Shown here piece after piece: positions 25,996 through 35,023 of a stretch of DNA of 64,000 nt; positions within the stretch are counted from its first letter, which is position 1, and every line of letters starts with the position of its first letter. The translations under genes were made by a program, and so were the position numbers. The DNA comes from Longitalea luteola (GTDB lineage: Bacteria > Bacteroidota > Bacteroidia > Chitinophagales > Chitinophagaceae): positions 1-64,000 of the forward strand of contig NZ_JAFIQX010000008.1 of assembly GCF_017356035.1 (NCBI RefSeq), in the 5' to 3' direction. Under the pieces are notes generated by a model. The model was not told the origin of the DNA, did not search any database, and saw only the letters and a program-made list of their open reading frames with translations.

Positions 25996-26580
25996 ATGCC
26001 AAAGACAAAACAGTTCGACGAAACGGAAGTGTTGACAAAAGCCAAGGAAGTCTTTTGTGAAAAGGGATACAACGGTACTTCCATGGATGACCTGGTGCAG
26101 GCCACCGGCTTAAGCCGGTCGAGCATATACGATACGTTCGGTGACAAACATGGCCTGTTCATGAAAAGCCTGAACTATTATCGATGCACACAGCAGGGTG
26201 ATATGGAAAAACAATGCACCAGGAGCGACAGCCCCAAAAAGAATATCCGTGCTATTTTCGACTATTATATCAAAGATATACTGGCTGATAAAGGCGGTAA
26301 AGGCTGCCTGCTGATCAATGCAAGCATGGAACTGAGTGCGGTGGATAAAGACGTAATGGCCATTTTCCAGTCGAACATGGAAGATATAGAACAGGTGCTC
26401 AGCGCCTTGATAAAGGAAGGGCAAAGCAAAGGCGAGATCCCGAAAAAATTTTCACCGAAAGCATTGAGCCGCCATTTGTTTAATAGTCTGGCAGGGCTTC
26501 GGGTAACCGGGATGAACCGGCCTGATGCCGATGTATTGCGGGAGATAGCGAAGATCTCGCTATCGATGCTGGATGAATAA
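25996..26580 (+). CDS. TetR/AcrR family transcription regulator
   Basis: 194 residues from ATG 25996 (MPKTKQFDETEVLTKAKEVF). The N-terminal helix-turn-helix is typical: 'VFCEKGYNGTSMDDLVQATG', 'LSRSSIYDTFGDKHGLF'. The helical ligand-binding domain follows. Cysteines occur in the body ('YRCTQQ', 'KQCTRS', 'GCLLINASMEL'), which could allow electrophile sensing but are not proof of it. Three matching palindromes, two before the dehydrogenase gene and one before this gene, are its likely operators. A hairpin with a T tract follows at 26678-26712. Confidence 0.92.
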   Translation: MPKTKQFDETEVLTKAKEVFCEKGYNGTSMDDLVQATGLSRSSIYDTFGDKHGLFMKSLNYYRCTQQGDMEKQCTRSDSPKKNIRAIFDYYIKDILADKGGKGCLLINASMELSAVDKDVMAIFQSNMEDIEQVLSALIKEGQSKGEIPKKFSPKALSRHLFNSLAGLRVTGMNRPDADVLREIAKISLSMLDE

Positions 26581-26597
26581 ACGCTGAAGCTGTAGGC

Positions 26598-26618
26598 CGA
26601 ACGCAGAACGCTAAACGC
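26598..26618. repeat. short NNAACGC heptad run
   Basis: Three units (CGAACGC, AGAACGC, TAAACGC) share the core of the longer array at 4938-5040. They lie 17 bp after the TetR stop codon. Confidence 0.6.
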
Positions 26619-26677
26619 AATAGTCTGAAGTCAATGACAGCCTGCCTTACAGGCGGCCGTCATAAAACGAGGAAGGC

Positions 26678-26712
26678 GCGTTAAGCCCAGGCGTTCAGCC
26701 TAACGCTTTTTT
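26678..26712 (+). terminator. probable intrinsic terminator of the TetR gene
   Basis: Arms GCGTTA (26678-26683) and TAACGC (26701-26706), with the internal sequence AGCCCAGGCGTTCAGCC, are followed by six T residues (26707-26712). The stem is short, but the T tract and position support termination on the plus strand. Confidence 0.55.
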
Positions 26713-26717
26713 CCCCT

Positions 26718-26725
26718 TACTTTTG
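26718..26725 (+). promoter_or_regulatory. TACTTTTG -7 element of the antiporter gene
   Basis: Matches TAnnTTTG and ends 5 bp before the ATG at 26731, again implying a leaderless or nearly leaderless transcript. It begins 6 bp after the terminator T tract. Confidence 0.5.
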
Positions 26726-26730
26726 CGCCT

Positions 26731-28329
26731 ATGATCCAGGACAACCTGTTACTTATTTTATCGCTTCTTTTTGCCATCAGCATCCTTACCATGATCAGTG
26801 GCAAACTGAAGGTTGCCTATCCTATTTTCCTCGTAATAAGCGGCCTGTTGGTCAGTCTTATCCCAGGCATTCCTCACATCAGTTTACATCCTGACCTGGT
26901 ATTCCTGATCTTTCTGCCGCCCCTGCTGTACGCGGCAGCCTGGAATACTTCCTGGAATGATTTCTGGCGATGGAAAAGGCCTATCAGCCTGCTGGGTTTC
27001 GGACTGGTCATTTTTACTTCTGCTGCCGTTGCCTGGGTGTCTAACCTGCTGATCCCCGATTTTTCGCTGGCAGCCGGCTTTCTGCTGGGTGGTATAATTT
27101 CACCGCCCGACGCCATTGCCGCCACCTCTGTATTACAGGGCCTGAAAGTGCCCAAAAGAGCGATCATTATCCTGGAAGGTGAAAGCCTCGTGAACGATGC
27201 TGCCAGCCTGATCGTATTCCGGTTTGCGTTAGCAGCAATAATGACGGGCCAGTTCCATTTCTGGCAAGCTACAGGAACTTTTTTCATGGTGGCCATCCTG
27301 GGGATCGTCATCGGGCTGGCCATCGCACATTTTGTTTATTTCATTCACCGGTTCTTTCCTACCACGCCGGAGATCGATGCTGCATTTACGTTGATCTCTC
27401 CGTATATCATGTATATCACAGCAGAGCATTTTCATGTATCGGGCGTTTTGGCTGTTGTGAGCGGTGGTCTGTTCCTCACTTTCCGTTCGCAGGATATTTT
27501 CAGTTACGAAGCCCGCATCCAGGTGATAGGTTTATGGAACACGCTGGTGTTCTTAATGAACGGCTTTGTATTTATCCTGATCGGCCTGCAGTTGCCGGAT
27601 ATTATTAAGGGTATGGAAAATTATTCAGTAAGCGAAGCCATTTCTTATGCAGTGATCATTAGCCTGGTTACGATCCTCATTCGCATTATGTGGGTATTCC
27701 CGGCTACCTATATTCCCCGGCGGCTGTTTAAAAGTATCCGCGAGAAGGAATCCAACCCGGGCTGGCGGAATGTATTGCTGGTGGGCTGGAGCGGCATGCG
27801 GGGGGTTGTTTCACTGGCATCGGCCCTCGCCGTACCGCTGACGCTGGCGGATAACCAGGCCTTTCCGCACCGCAATCTCATATTGTTCATCACATTTGTG
27901 GTAATACTTTTTACCCTGGTGTTACAGGGATTGAGCCTCAAGCCGCTTATCAGGCTGTTAAAGATCGAAGGCGATGAAAAGCTGTCTGAGAACAGGGAGG
28001 CGCTTGACCTGCGTTTACAGCTGGCCCGGGCCGTGCTCACTCACATGAACACGCGCTATGCCAAAGAGATAGCAGAAAATGAGACTTATAAACGGGTGCA
28101 CGACCGGTATGCGCGCATGATATCCATAACACAAAAAAAGCTGGAGAACCAGGAAGCTGTTAATGAAACGCAATCGTTTTTACCCCATTACCGGCAAATG
28201 CTGCTTGACCTGGTTGAAGTACGGCGCCGTGAATTGAATAGTTTCCGGCACAACAACAGCTTCAGTGAAGAATTGATCCGGGAAAGGGAATGGGAGCTGG
28301 ATCTGGAAGAAGCACGGTTACGAAGGTGA
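26731..28329 (+). CDS. Na+/H+ antiporter, CPA1 family
   Basis: 532 residues. About 12 membrane helices occupy residues 1-410 and a charged helical cytoplasmic tail the rest. The CPA1 ion-site motifs are 'LLGGIISPPDAIAATSVLQG' and 'LEGESLVNDAASLIVFRFAL'; 'GWSGMRGVVSLASALAVPL' is the conserved arginine-containing helix. It exchanges sodium or another monovalent cation for protons across the inner membrane, serving pH and salt homeostasis. The C-terminal about 120 residues ('LAEN'-type helices ending REWELDLEEARLRR) look like a coiled-coil regulatory region. It converges on the PAS kinase with 64 bp between stops and no tandem array. Confidence 0.92.
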   Translation: MIQDNLLLILSLLFAISILTMISGKLKVAYPIFLVISGLLVSLIPGIPHISLHPDLVFLIFLPPLLYAAAWNTSWNDFWRWKRPISLLGFGLVIFTSAAVAWVSNLLIPDFSLAAGFLLGGIISPPDAIAATSVLQGLKVPKRAIIILEGESLVNDAASLIVFRFALAAIMTGQFHFWQATGTFFMVAILGIVIGLAIAHFVYFIHRFFPTTPEIDAAFTLISPYIMYITAEHFHVSGVLAVVSGGLFLTFRSQDIFSYEARIQVIGLWNTLVFLMNGFVFILIGLQLPDIIKGMENYSVSEAISYAVIISLVTILIRIMWVFPATYIPRRLFKSIREKESNPGWRNVLLVGWSGMRGVVSLASALAVPLTLADNQAFPHRNLILFITFVVILFTLVLQGLSLKPLIRLLKIEGDEKLSENREALDLRLQLARAVLTHMNTRYAKEIAENETYKRVHDRYARMISITQKKLENQEAVNETQSFLPHYRQMLLDLVEVRRRELNSFRHNNSFSEELIREREWELDLEEARLRR

Positions 28330-28393
28330 TTCAGTTCCTGAGTTTTTAGGTTAAAGTTTGATACAAAGTATAAGTAAACCGCAAACTGTGAAC

Positions 28394-30922
28394 TTATTTA
28401 TCAAAGACCACCCTTACCATACAACCCTGCCCCGGAGCGGTCTCAATGTCAACTTTTCCATTGAACACATCGGCGCGGTTGATAATGTTATTCAACCCAA
28501 TGCCCTTGCGTTTGGCATTCAGGTCAAACCCTTTTCCATTGTCGACGATCGTGAGAATAAGTTTTTTATTTTGTTCTTTTATACTGATACCTATTTTAGT
28601 GGCCTCGGCATATTTCAGAATATTATTGATCTGTTCCTGCACCATCCGGTAAATGGTCAGCTTTAAGCCATAATCCAGTTTCGATTCATCGAAGCCGGCA
28701 TGATTGAAGCTTACCTCTATTTTCTGCGCCCACCGGATATCGCCGATCATATCATTAATGGTTTCAATAATGCCCAGGTCCTCAGTACTGGGCGACACCA
28801 GTGATTTTGACAGCTTGCGGATCTCTTCGATGGCCATATGAATATGTTCCGCCGCTTTGTTGGTAAACTTTTCGCGTTCTTCTTCCGTTTCCAGGAAGGG
28901 CGACGACAGAAAAAGTTTCGCTGAAGCCAGGATCTGGTTTACGTTATCATGCAATTCCTTTCCTATTTCAGAACGTTCCTTTTCCTGCGTATTGATCGTG
29001 TTACGGGCAATCTGCCGCTGGTGATTCACTTTCTCTTCCGCCAGCCTGGCCTCCTGTTGCCTTAATTGTTCTTCTGCGTGTTTCTGATTGGTAATATCAT
29101 GTACGACACCGATCAGTTTCTCCGGTTCGCCTAAATGATTTTTGACCAACTGCCCCTGCGAATGAATGATACGGACCTCTCCATCCGGGCGAACGATCCG
29201 GTGCTCAATATCAAAATCGCCCTTGCCGTCGACTGTATCCTTTATGCGTGCCCCTACAAATTCCCTGTCATCAGGATGAACAATACTCATATCCATTTTT
29301 TTGGCCGGTAATTCGGGATCATACTCATAGCCGAAAATGCGGTACAATTCGTCTGACCAGAACATAGTGCCGGTCTTGAGATCGCTTTCCCAACTGCCGA
29401 GGCTGGCTATACGCTCGGCCTGTTCCAGCAATCGCTGGTTATATTTGACCTGTTCCTTTGAGATTTTGCGTTCAGTACTGTCTATGCCAATGGCAAAATA
29501 ACCGTTGAGTTTACCATTTTTATCGAACTGCGGCTGCGCCTGCAATGTGATCCATACTTTTCGCCCCGATTTGGTATACACCAGTATTTCCGTATCAAAA
29601 ATGCGGGCGGCCGTTCTGTTTTCGAGCAGTTCTTTGATAGTGTCGACATTGGTTTCTTCACCATATAAAAAGTCTTCGGGCCGTTTGCCCACAGCTTCTT
29701 CCAAGGTGTACTCAGTCACCCGGGTAAAGGCTGCATTTACCCACTGGATCCTTCTCTCAACATCGGTGATGAGGATCGGGCTTAATGTTTCACTGGCAAT
29801 ATGGGAAAGCTTTTGCAGCTCTTCCTCTACTTTTTTCTTGGCAGATATATCCCGAAGGATCGTGCTCATGCGCTCCTCGCCATTCAGATCTGTAAAACAA
29901 ACCGATGAGAATTCACTGGGAAAATATTCACCGTTCTTTTTAATGCTGATCTGTTCGCCCTGCACATACCCTTTTTTATTACGCTCTTCCATCAGTTTCA
30001 GAAATTCATCCGTTTGAAGCACACAATCCTCCCTTCTCAATTTTCTAAACTCCTCCTGGGTGTACCCAAACATTTCACAGGCTTTATTATTCACTTCCAG
30101 AATAGTACCATCTGGTTTACCCAAAATAAATGCATAGAGGCTGCTATTTGCAATGGCCCGGTATTTGGTTTGGCCTGTATAGATCATTTCCTCGGCCTGT
30201 TTATGCTGGGTAATATCCTGGAAAGTGCCGAACAACTGAATGGTCTTATTGAAGATCTGTTTAGGCCGGCCGATGGCCCGGATCCATTTTACTTCCCTTT
30301 CGCATTCATTGCAGTCGAGCTCGAGATTAAATGCAATGCCTTTATCAATGGCTTCCTGTACAGCCGATTTAAATTGCATGTAAGCCTCTTTTCCAACAAA
30401 GGAAAGTATATGTTCCCAGCTGATGGTGGTATACTTTTGAATGCCCATCAGCTTGTACATGCCTTCCGTGCACGACAGGTGATTGGATTGTACATCGAGC
30501 AGCCAGCCGCCGATACCAGCTGCCAGCTCGGTTTCCTCCAATAGCTGTTTGTAGTTATTGGTTTCTGTATTATCTGTTATGGAAGCGATCATGTACCGGT
30601 GATCCGGTTCGATAACGACGTTCAGTTTGCAATAAACCCCGAAGATGTGCCCGTCTTTTCGTTGTACATGAAATTCGCCTATTGTTTGTTTTGGAACAGG
30701 CGACGCCATCGCCTCGTTAAACGTATACAAAGTAAAATCGCGTTGTTGTTCGGGCACCACCGATAAAAAATGCCTGCCGATCAATTCCTGGCGTTCGTAG
30801 CCGATCATGCGGCAATACGTTTCGTTCATATCAATAAAAAAGCCGTCGCTGTCTACCACCAATACGCCAACATCGAGTGAATTGAAAACAGCATTGCAAA
30901 CGGGATTGTTTGGGTTACTCAT
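28394..30922 (-). CDS. multi-PAS sensor histidine kinase, HisKA_3 type
   Basis: 842 residues from ATG 30922 (MSNPNNPVCNAV). Five PAS/PAC modules are seen in tandem: around 'GVLVVDSDGFFIDMNETY', 'GGWLLDVQSNHLSC', 'FILGKPDGTILEVNNKACEM', 'PILITDVERRIQWVNAAF' and 'LGSWESDLKTGTMFWSDEL'. They are followed by a HisKA_3 dimerisation helix with the phospho-accepting His in 'EIGKELHDNVNQILA' and a GHKL ATPase with 'NNILKYAEATKIG', 'IVDNGKGFDL' and 'GIGLNNI'. No transmembrane segment is present, so it senses cytoplasmic cues. HisKA_3 kinases normally pair with LuxR-type regulators; none is adjacent. Confidence 0.92.
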   Translation of the reverse strand: MSNPNNPVCNAVFNSLDVGVLVVDSDGFFIDMNETYCRMIGYERQELIGRHFLSVVPEQQRDFTLYTFNEAMASPVPKQTIGEFHVQRKDGHIFGVYCKLNVVIEPDHRYMIASITDNTETNNYKQLLEETELAAGIGGWLLDVQSNHLSCTEGMYKLMGIQKYTTISWEHILSFVGKEAYMQFKSAVQEAIDKGIAFNLELDCNECEREVKWIRAIGRPKQIFNKTIQLFGTFQDITQHKQAEEMIYTGQTKYRAIANSSLYAFILGKPDGTILEVNNKACEMFGYTQEEFRKLRREDCVLQTDEFLKLMEERNKKGYVQGEQISIKKNGEYFPSEFSSVCFTDLNGEERMSTILRDISAKKKVEEELQKLSHIASETLSPILITDVERRIQWVNAAFTRVTEYTLEEAVGKRPEDFLYGEETNVDTIKELLENRTAARIFDTEILVYTKSGRKVWITLQAQPQFDKNGKLNGYFAIGIDSTERKISKEQVKYNQRLLEQAERIASLGSWESDLKTGTMFWSDELYRIFGYEYDPELPAKKMDMSIVHPDDREFVGARIKDTVDGKGDFDIEHRIVRPDGEVRIIHSQGQLVKNHLGEPEKLIGVVHDITNQKHAEEQLRQQEARLAEEKVNHQRQIARNTINTQEKERSEIGKELHDNVNQILASAKLFLSSPFLETEEEREKFTNKAAEHIHMAIEEIRKLSKSLVSPSTEDLGIIETINDMIGDIRWAQKIEVSFNHAGFDESKLDYGLKLTIYRMVQEQINNILKYAEATKIGISIKEQNKKLILTIVDNGKGFDLNAKRKGIGLNNIINRADVFNGKVDIETAPGQGCMVRVVFDK

Positions 30923-31317
30923 CGCAGAAAACTTACTCCGTTGGGATTTGGAATGTACTCGCATATCACCCTTTTTACCAACTTTGGTTTTGTGTCATCC
31001 CCGCTGATGGGACGGCAACAAAAAGTCAGTTTAATTAATTATGTATTATAGATCATCAGGTACAAGCCTCATGGCAGGCGATTGTAGGAACAGGTTGGCG
31101 CATGCTTCTGCATGCAGGCACACGGGATACGCAGGATTATTTAAAAAAGCAGATATAAATTATGAAACACTGGTAACGGATAAATTTACTATTTTATCTA
31201 ATATGGATGAAGAAATAATTGTGCCCTGCCAAGGGTTTTGTATTGCTTACAGGCGGTTTGGCAATGTTTCGTGACCCCGATCATTTTGTCGGTAAATGTT
31301 TGTTAAAGAACAGCATA
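30923..31317. other. intergenic region without a supported gene
   Basis: 395 bp containing the 5' region of the PAS kinase. A 77-codon plus-strand frame at 31041-31274 shows no recognisable domain and is not called. No tandem array is present. Confidence 0.5.
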
Positions 31318-31352
31318 TAAAAAAAGCGCGGCACGTTTTATAAGTGCCACGC
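31318..31352 (-). terminator. intrinsic terminator of the bicupin/oxidoreductase/PmoA-like operon
   Basis: On the minus strand a stem formed by GCGTGGCAC and GTGCCGCGC (plus-strand 31326-31334 and 31343-31351, one mismatch) is followed by a run of about eight T (plus-strand A tract 31318-31325). It lies 33 bp past the stop codon at 31385. Confidence 0.8.
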
Positions 31353-31384
31353 CTGATGCTTTATTGCTGATATGCGGTGATCTG

Positions 31385-32440
31385 TTACTTCACTATATCT
31401 TTTATTTTGCTTTTCGCAAATTCATCGGCCAGCTGGTTCAACCGGCCGGCTGAAAGAGTTACCGGTCCCTGGTCAAAGACTACACGATACACAAAACGCA
31501 CGCGCTCACCTTTTTTCAATTGCAGGTTCTTAGCTGATTTACCCTTGGTAAATATTTTTTCGCCCAACGGGTTGGCCGCGAATAATCCATAACCTCTTGC
31601 ATGCCAGAAGGTGGGATAATTGATGTTGCTGGGGTGATCGATGATGGCAATACTGATAGAATCGTTCTTCATTTTGCCAAACATCTTACACCAGTGCGCC
31701 CTTGTGCTCCAGGCACTGTCGCCTTCTTTGCCGGCACTGGTTATATAATTACCCGTGGCAACGGCATCGGTGTTGCCTTTAACCACGGTTACATTGCCTT
31801 TATCATCTTTAAACAACTTGTCTTCCTTGGCCGAGATCTGCAGTTCATGGGCAACGCGCAGGCCGAGCAACCCATCCTTGGCATCGGTGAACAGCACATC
31901 GGTATTGGCTGTCAATACGGTGATACGGTCTACAATGCGCTGGTTCTCGGTGCCACTGAATTCATATTGGGTGGTTTCTTCGAGCAACACATTGTTTTTG
32001 GAATCTACCCAGTTGGCATGATAGGCCAGCACACCTTTAGCGCCGTCCTCTTTTTTAATGATGCGATCGGTCTTAATGCTTCCGTACATCGACTTTTTAT
32101 TATCCGGAATGGCGAAAGAATTATTCCAGAAATCGAGCCCGTTCACATTTTCAAAATTAAGCCACAGTCCGAGGTGATGCGGGTGATCGGTAGGATCACC
32201 GGGCAGCGTGTAAATGGGATAACCCCGGGTGAGCATGGCGCCATTGCCCGAAAAAATGGGATACAACACCGGCTTGGCCAATGTATCGGGGTAAATGAAA
32301 CTGGTGAAAAGTTTTGACCCGATCATTACGTTAATGGTATTCTTGTCTTTTTCCTGCACCAGTTTTACGGTCTCTTTTTTCTGAGCGAAACCGGCAGAAA
32401 CAAAACAGGAACCAATTGCCCAAAGAAAGACTTTCTTCAT
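31385..32440 (-). CDS. exported PmoA-like family protein
   Basis: 351 residues from ATG 32440 (MKKVFLWAIGSCFVSAGFAQ signal peptide). The body contains 'LPGDPTDHPHHLGLWLNFEN' and 'VNGLDFWNNS', 'AHWCKMFGKM' and 'IIDHPSNINYPTFWHARGYG', motifs typical of the family annotated as PmoA (DUF6807). The name does not imply methane oxidation; the histidine-rich 'HPHHLG' suggests a sugar-binding or metal-binding beta-sandwich. Such proteins accompany Gfo/Idh/MocA oxidoreductases in Bacteroidota, as here, where the oxidoreductase gene ends 27 bp upstream. Probably periplasmic; reaction unknown. Confidence 0.82.
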   Translation of the reverse strand: MKKVFLWAIGSCFVSAGFAQKKETVKLVQEKDKNTINVMIGSKLFTSFIYPDTLAKPVLYPIFSGNGAMLTRGYPIYTLPGDPTDHPHHLGLWLNFENVNGLDFWNNSFAIPDNKKSMYGSIKTDRIIKKEDGAKGVLAYHANWVDSKNNVLLEETTQYEFSGTENQRIVDRITVLTANTDVLFTDAKDGLLGLRVAHELQISAKEDKLFKDDKGNVTVVKGNTDAVATGNYITSAGKEGDSAWSTRAHWCKMFGKMKNDSISIAIIDHPSNINYPTFWHARGYGLFAANPLGEKIFTKGKSAKNLQLKKGERVRFVYRVVFDQGPVTLSAGRLNQLADEFAKSKIKDIVK

Positions 32441-32467
32441 ATAGGTTATACAATGGTTTAAAAACAA

Positions 32468-33823
32468 TTAATATTTGAACGGTTTACCGCCTACCATTAC
32501 TTCCTGTGTTTTTTCATCGAACGTTGCCTTTAACCCGGTATGCGCTGCTGCAGTGGTCATGATACAGGCAATAGAATGGTTGTAACCCGCTTCTACCGGT
32601 GCATTCGGCTGCTTGCGGCTGCGGATGCATTCCATCCAGTTACGCACATGGTTGCTGGTTAGTTTATCACCACCGGTATTGGCGCTGGCAACAACTGCTT
32701 CTTCCTTTGCCAGGCTTTGCTCAGGCAGCAGGTTGGCCTGCATACCCATGGCCTCGGCAAATCTCTTTGTCAAGCCACCTTTGGGTGACACGGTGTTGGT
32801 GATGAGGTTGAGCTCACCGCCATTGGAGAAATATACTTCCGACGGACGTTCATCACCATTGTGCATACGGCTGCCAAACGTTACCTGGAAGCCGGTTGAA
32901 GGATCATTTAACGGACCGTAATCAAACACAGCGGTAATGGTATCCCAGTTGCGTCTGCCATCTTTCCACACATAAATACCACCGTTGGCCACAACACTGC
33001 GCGGATGGGCCAGACCACTGAACCAATGCACGGTATCGATCTGGTGGCTCATCCATTGACCGGGCAACCCGGATGAATAGGGCCAGAAGAGGCGATACTC
33101 AAGATATTTACGGGGATCGAACTTCTCAAACGGGCGGTTCATCAAATAGCGTTTCCAGTCGGTGTCTTCTTCTTTTATCTCTTTCAATAATTCAGGCCGG
33201 CGCCAGCGTCCGGGCTGGTTTACGTTCCAGGTAAGCTCAACCATGGTAATGGGGCCGAACTTGCCGGATTTTATAAACTCATTGGCGGCATGGTAATTGG
33301 CGCCGCTTCTGCGTTGTGAACCGATCTGCACGATGCGGTCCGTAGCCTTGATGGCTTTCAGGGCCGCGCGGTTATCTTCCATAGTTTCGGCAAACGGCTT
33401 TTCAACATAGGCATCACAACCGGCCTTAACGGCTTCTATGGCGTGCAGGGCATGTTGAAAATCGGCCGTACTGATGAACACGGCATCTACCAGTTTTTTG
33501 CTGTATAGTTCTTCGTTATTGCGACAGGCGACTATATCGTGGCCCATTTTTTCTTTCCATTGGGCAGCGCCTTCTTCCCTTCTTTTTTTCCAGATGTCTG
33601 ATACGGCAACAATATCGAAGTTCAATTCCTTGTAATGGTTCATGAAGCAAGGCATGTGAGAAGCGCGATGACGGTCAGAGAAACCGACTACACCTACCCG
33701 TACCCGGTCGTTTGCTCCGATGATCCTTCTATAACTTGTTGCAGTGAATCCGGCCTTTGCAGCTAAGAGACTGGCTCCGGCCATAGTGGTTTGCTGAATA
33801 AACCGGCGACGAGAATTTTTCAT
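32468..33823 (-). CDS. Gfo/Idh/MocA family oxidoreductase with Tat signal
   Basis: 451 residues from ATG 33823 (MKNSRRRFIQQTTMAG). 'SRRRFI' plus a hydrophobic stretch is a twin-arginine signal, fitting an enzyme exported folded with its cofactor. The Rossmann motif 'VRVGVVGFSDRHRASHM' and the conserved 'CDAYVEKPFAE' (EKP) follow, with 'IVQIGSQRRSGANYHAANEF' after them. It oxidises or isomerises a sugar or inositol-like compound with bound NAD(P). The longest frame reaches back into the cupin gene and is rejected. It belongs to a three-gene minus-strand unit ending at the terminator 31318-31352. Confidence 0.88.
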   Translation of the reverse strand: MKNSRRRFIQQTTMAGASLLAAKAGFTATSYRRIIGANDRVRVGVVGFSDRHRASHMPCFMNHYKELNFDIVAVSDIWKKRREEGAAQWKEKMGHDIVACRNNEELYSKKLVDAVFISTADFQHALHAIEAVKAGCDAYVEKPFAETMEDNRAALKAIKATDRIVQIGSQRRSGANYHAANEFIKSGKFGPITMVELTWNVNQPGRWRRPELLKEIKEEDTDWKRYLMNRPFEKFDPRKYLEYRLFWPYSSGLPGQWMSHQIDTVHWFSGLAHPRSVVANGGIYVWKDGRRNWDTITAVFDYGPLNDPSTGFQVTFGSRMHNGDERPSEVYFSNGGELNLITNTVSPKGGLTKRFAEAMGMQANLLPEQSLAKEEAVVASANTGGDKLTSNHVRNWMECIRSRKQPNAPVEAGYNHSIACIMTTAAAHTGLKATFDEKTQEVMVGGKPFKY

Positions 33824-34007
33824 ATCGGCATTATTAAAATTGGTTGATTGAGTAGCCTTAAAATTAAGGAGAACAATACCAATTTCAGCATTAAAAAGCG
33901 AATAGCATAAATTTATTAGTAGTTGGGTAGTATAGTTTAATACAAAAAATAAAGGTCGATGCAACCTTTTATTGGCCGGTATCATCCCATCACGAACCGG
34001 GTGAGGG

Positions 34008-34778
34008 TTACTGAAATTGCAAGGCAAAATACTCCAGTGGCCCGGCGCCTGCATTCTTGATCGAATGCAAGGTTCCTGATGCAAAGAAGATGAGATCGCC
34101 TGCACCAGCGGCCCGGGTGGTATCACCCAGCAGCACCAGCGCATCTCCTTTTCTTACCAGGATGATCTCTTCCTGCGGATGTTTATGCGGGCTATGGCTT
34201 ACGAGTCCCGCATTCAGTGAAGTTACATGCATTTCCATTTTCATGAAAAGCGCGGTAAAGCGATCGAACACACCTCTTCTTTCCCCTTTTTCATTTTCCT
34301 GAACCGACCAGTTCTCCCAGTCACCGACAAATGAGCCGCCCGCCTGGTTACCCCGTTCGATATATTTGGGCGTGTGGGTATTGAACCGCAACACATAATA
34401 TACGGCGAGCGCCTTGCCGGTATTTTCAAAACTATGGTCATCACCCGGCATAATCAGCGCTACCCCACCCGGTCCAATGATGGTGGAATTGCCTTTTACG
34501 GTCACTTTCAGGTTGCCTTCTTTTACAATGATGAGTTCTTCTGCGTCTACATACGCCAGCGATGAATGGTGCGTTTTGCCGGGATCGAGCTCTATTACCC
34601 TTATGTTCAGATTAGACAATGTAGCAGTAGGGCCGTTGGCCACTTTCATAAAATAAGTGCTGGAATCCTTTTCAACGATCAGGTCGTTCCAGGCAAATAC
34701 TTTCGAGGTTATTGATCCCTGCTGCGCCTGCGCCAAAAAACAAGCTAAAGCAGTAATGGTCAGAAAGATAGGTTTCAT
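34008..34778 (-). CDS. exported bicupin protein
   Basis: 256 residues. MKPIFLTITALACFLAQAQ is a signal peptide. Two cupin barrels are visible: one with 'LDPGKTHHSSLAYVDAEELI' and 'IMPGDDHSFENTG', the second with 'VSHSPHKHPQEEIILVRKGD' and 'FFASGTLHSIKNAG'. The histidines and glutamate of the second barrel fit a metal site, and the fold resembles (S)-ureidoglycine aminohydrolase-type bicupins. It is probably a periplasmic sugar- or metabolite-binding enzyme working with the oxidoreductase 184 bp downstream. Function not assignable. Confidence 0.82.
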   Translation of the reverse strand: MKPIFLTITALACFLAQAQQGSITSKVFAWNDLIVEKDSSTYFMKVANGPTATLSNLNIRVIELDPGKTHHSSLAYVDAEELIIVKEGNLKVTVKGNSTIIGPGGVALIMPGDDHSFENTGKALAVYYVLRFNTHTPKYIERGNQAGGSFVGDWENWSVQENEKGERRGVFDRFTALFMKMEMHVTSLNAGLVSHSPHKHPQEEIILVRKGDALVLLGDTTRAAGAGDLIFFASGTLHSIKNAGAGPLEYFALQFQ

Positions 34779-35023
34779 GTCGTAAATATAACATTGATTT
34801 GTTATAAGTCACGGTTTGCCAATGTATAACGAAAATAACCGGGTGCGGATTGTGGAAGTATTGCGAGATCCCGGTAAAAGTCGGGAAAAAAGGAACCGTC
34901 CCCCCGGCCGGGACCGGAGCAGACGGTTCTCTTACACTTCACCAGCCTGTTCTTTTTAAGGAAGCTTAACACCCTGCCGGGTCTTCATCAGTCTACTGTA
35001 AGCCATGACAGCATCTCCTATGC

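Noticed and set aside
31041-31274. 77-codon plus-strand frame
   Set aside because: No homologous motif or promoter, and composition unlike neighbouring proteins.
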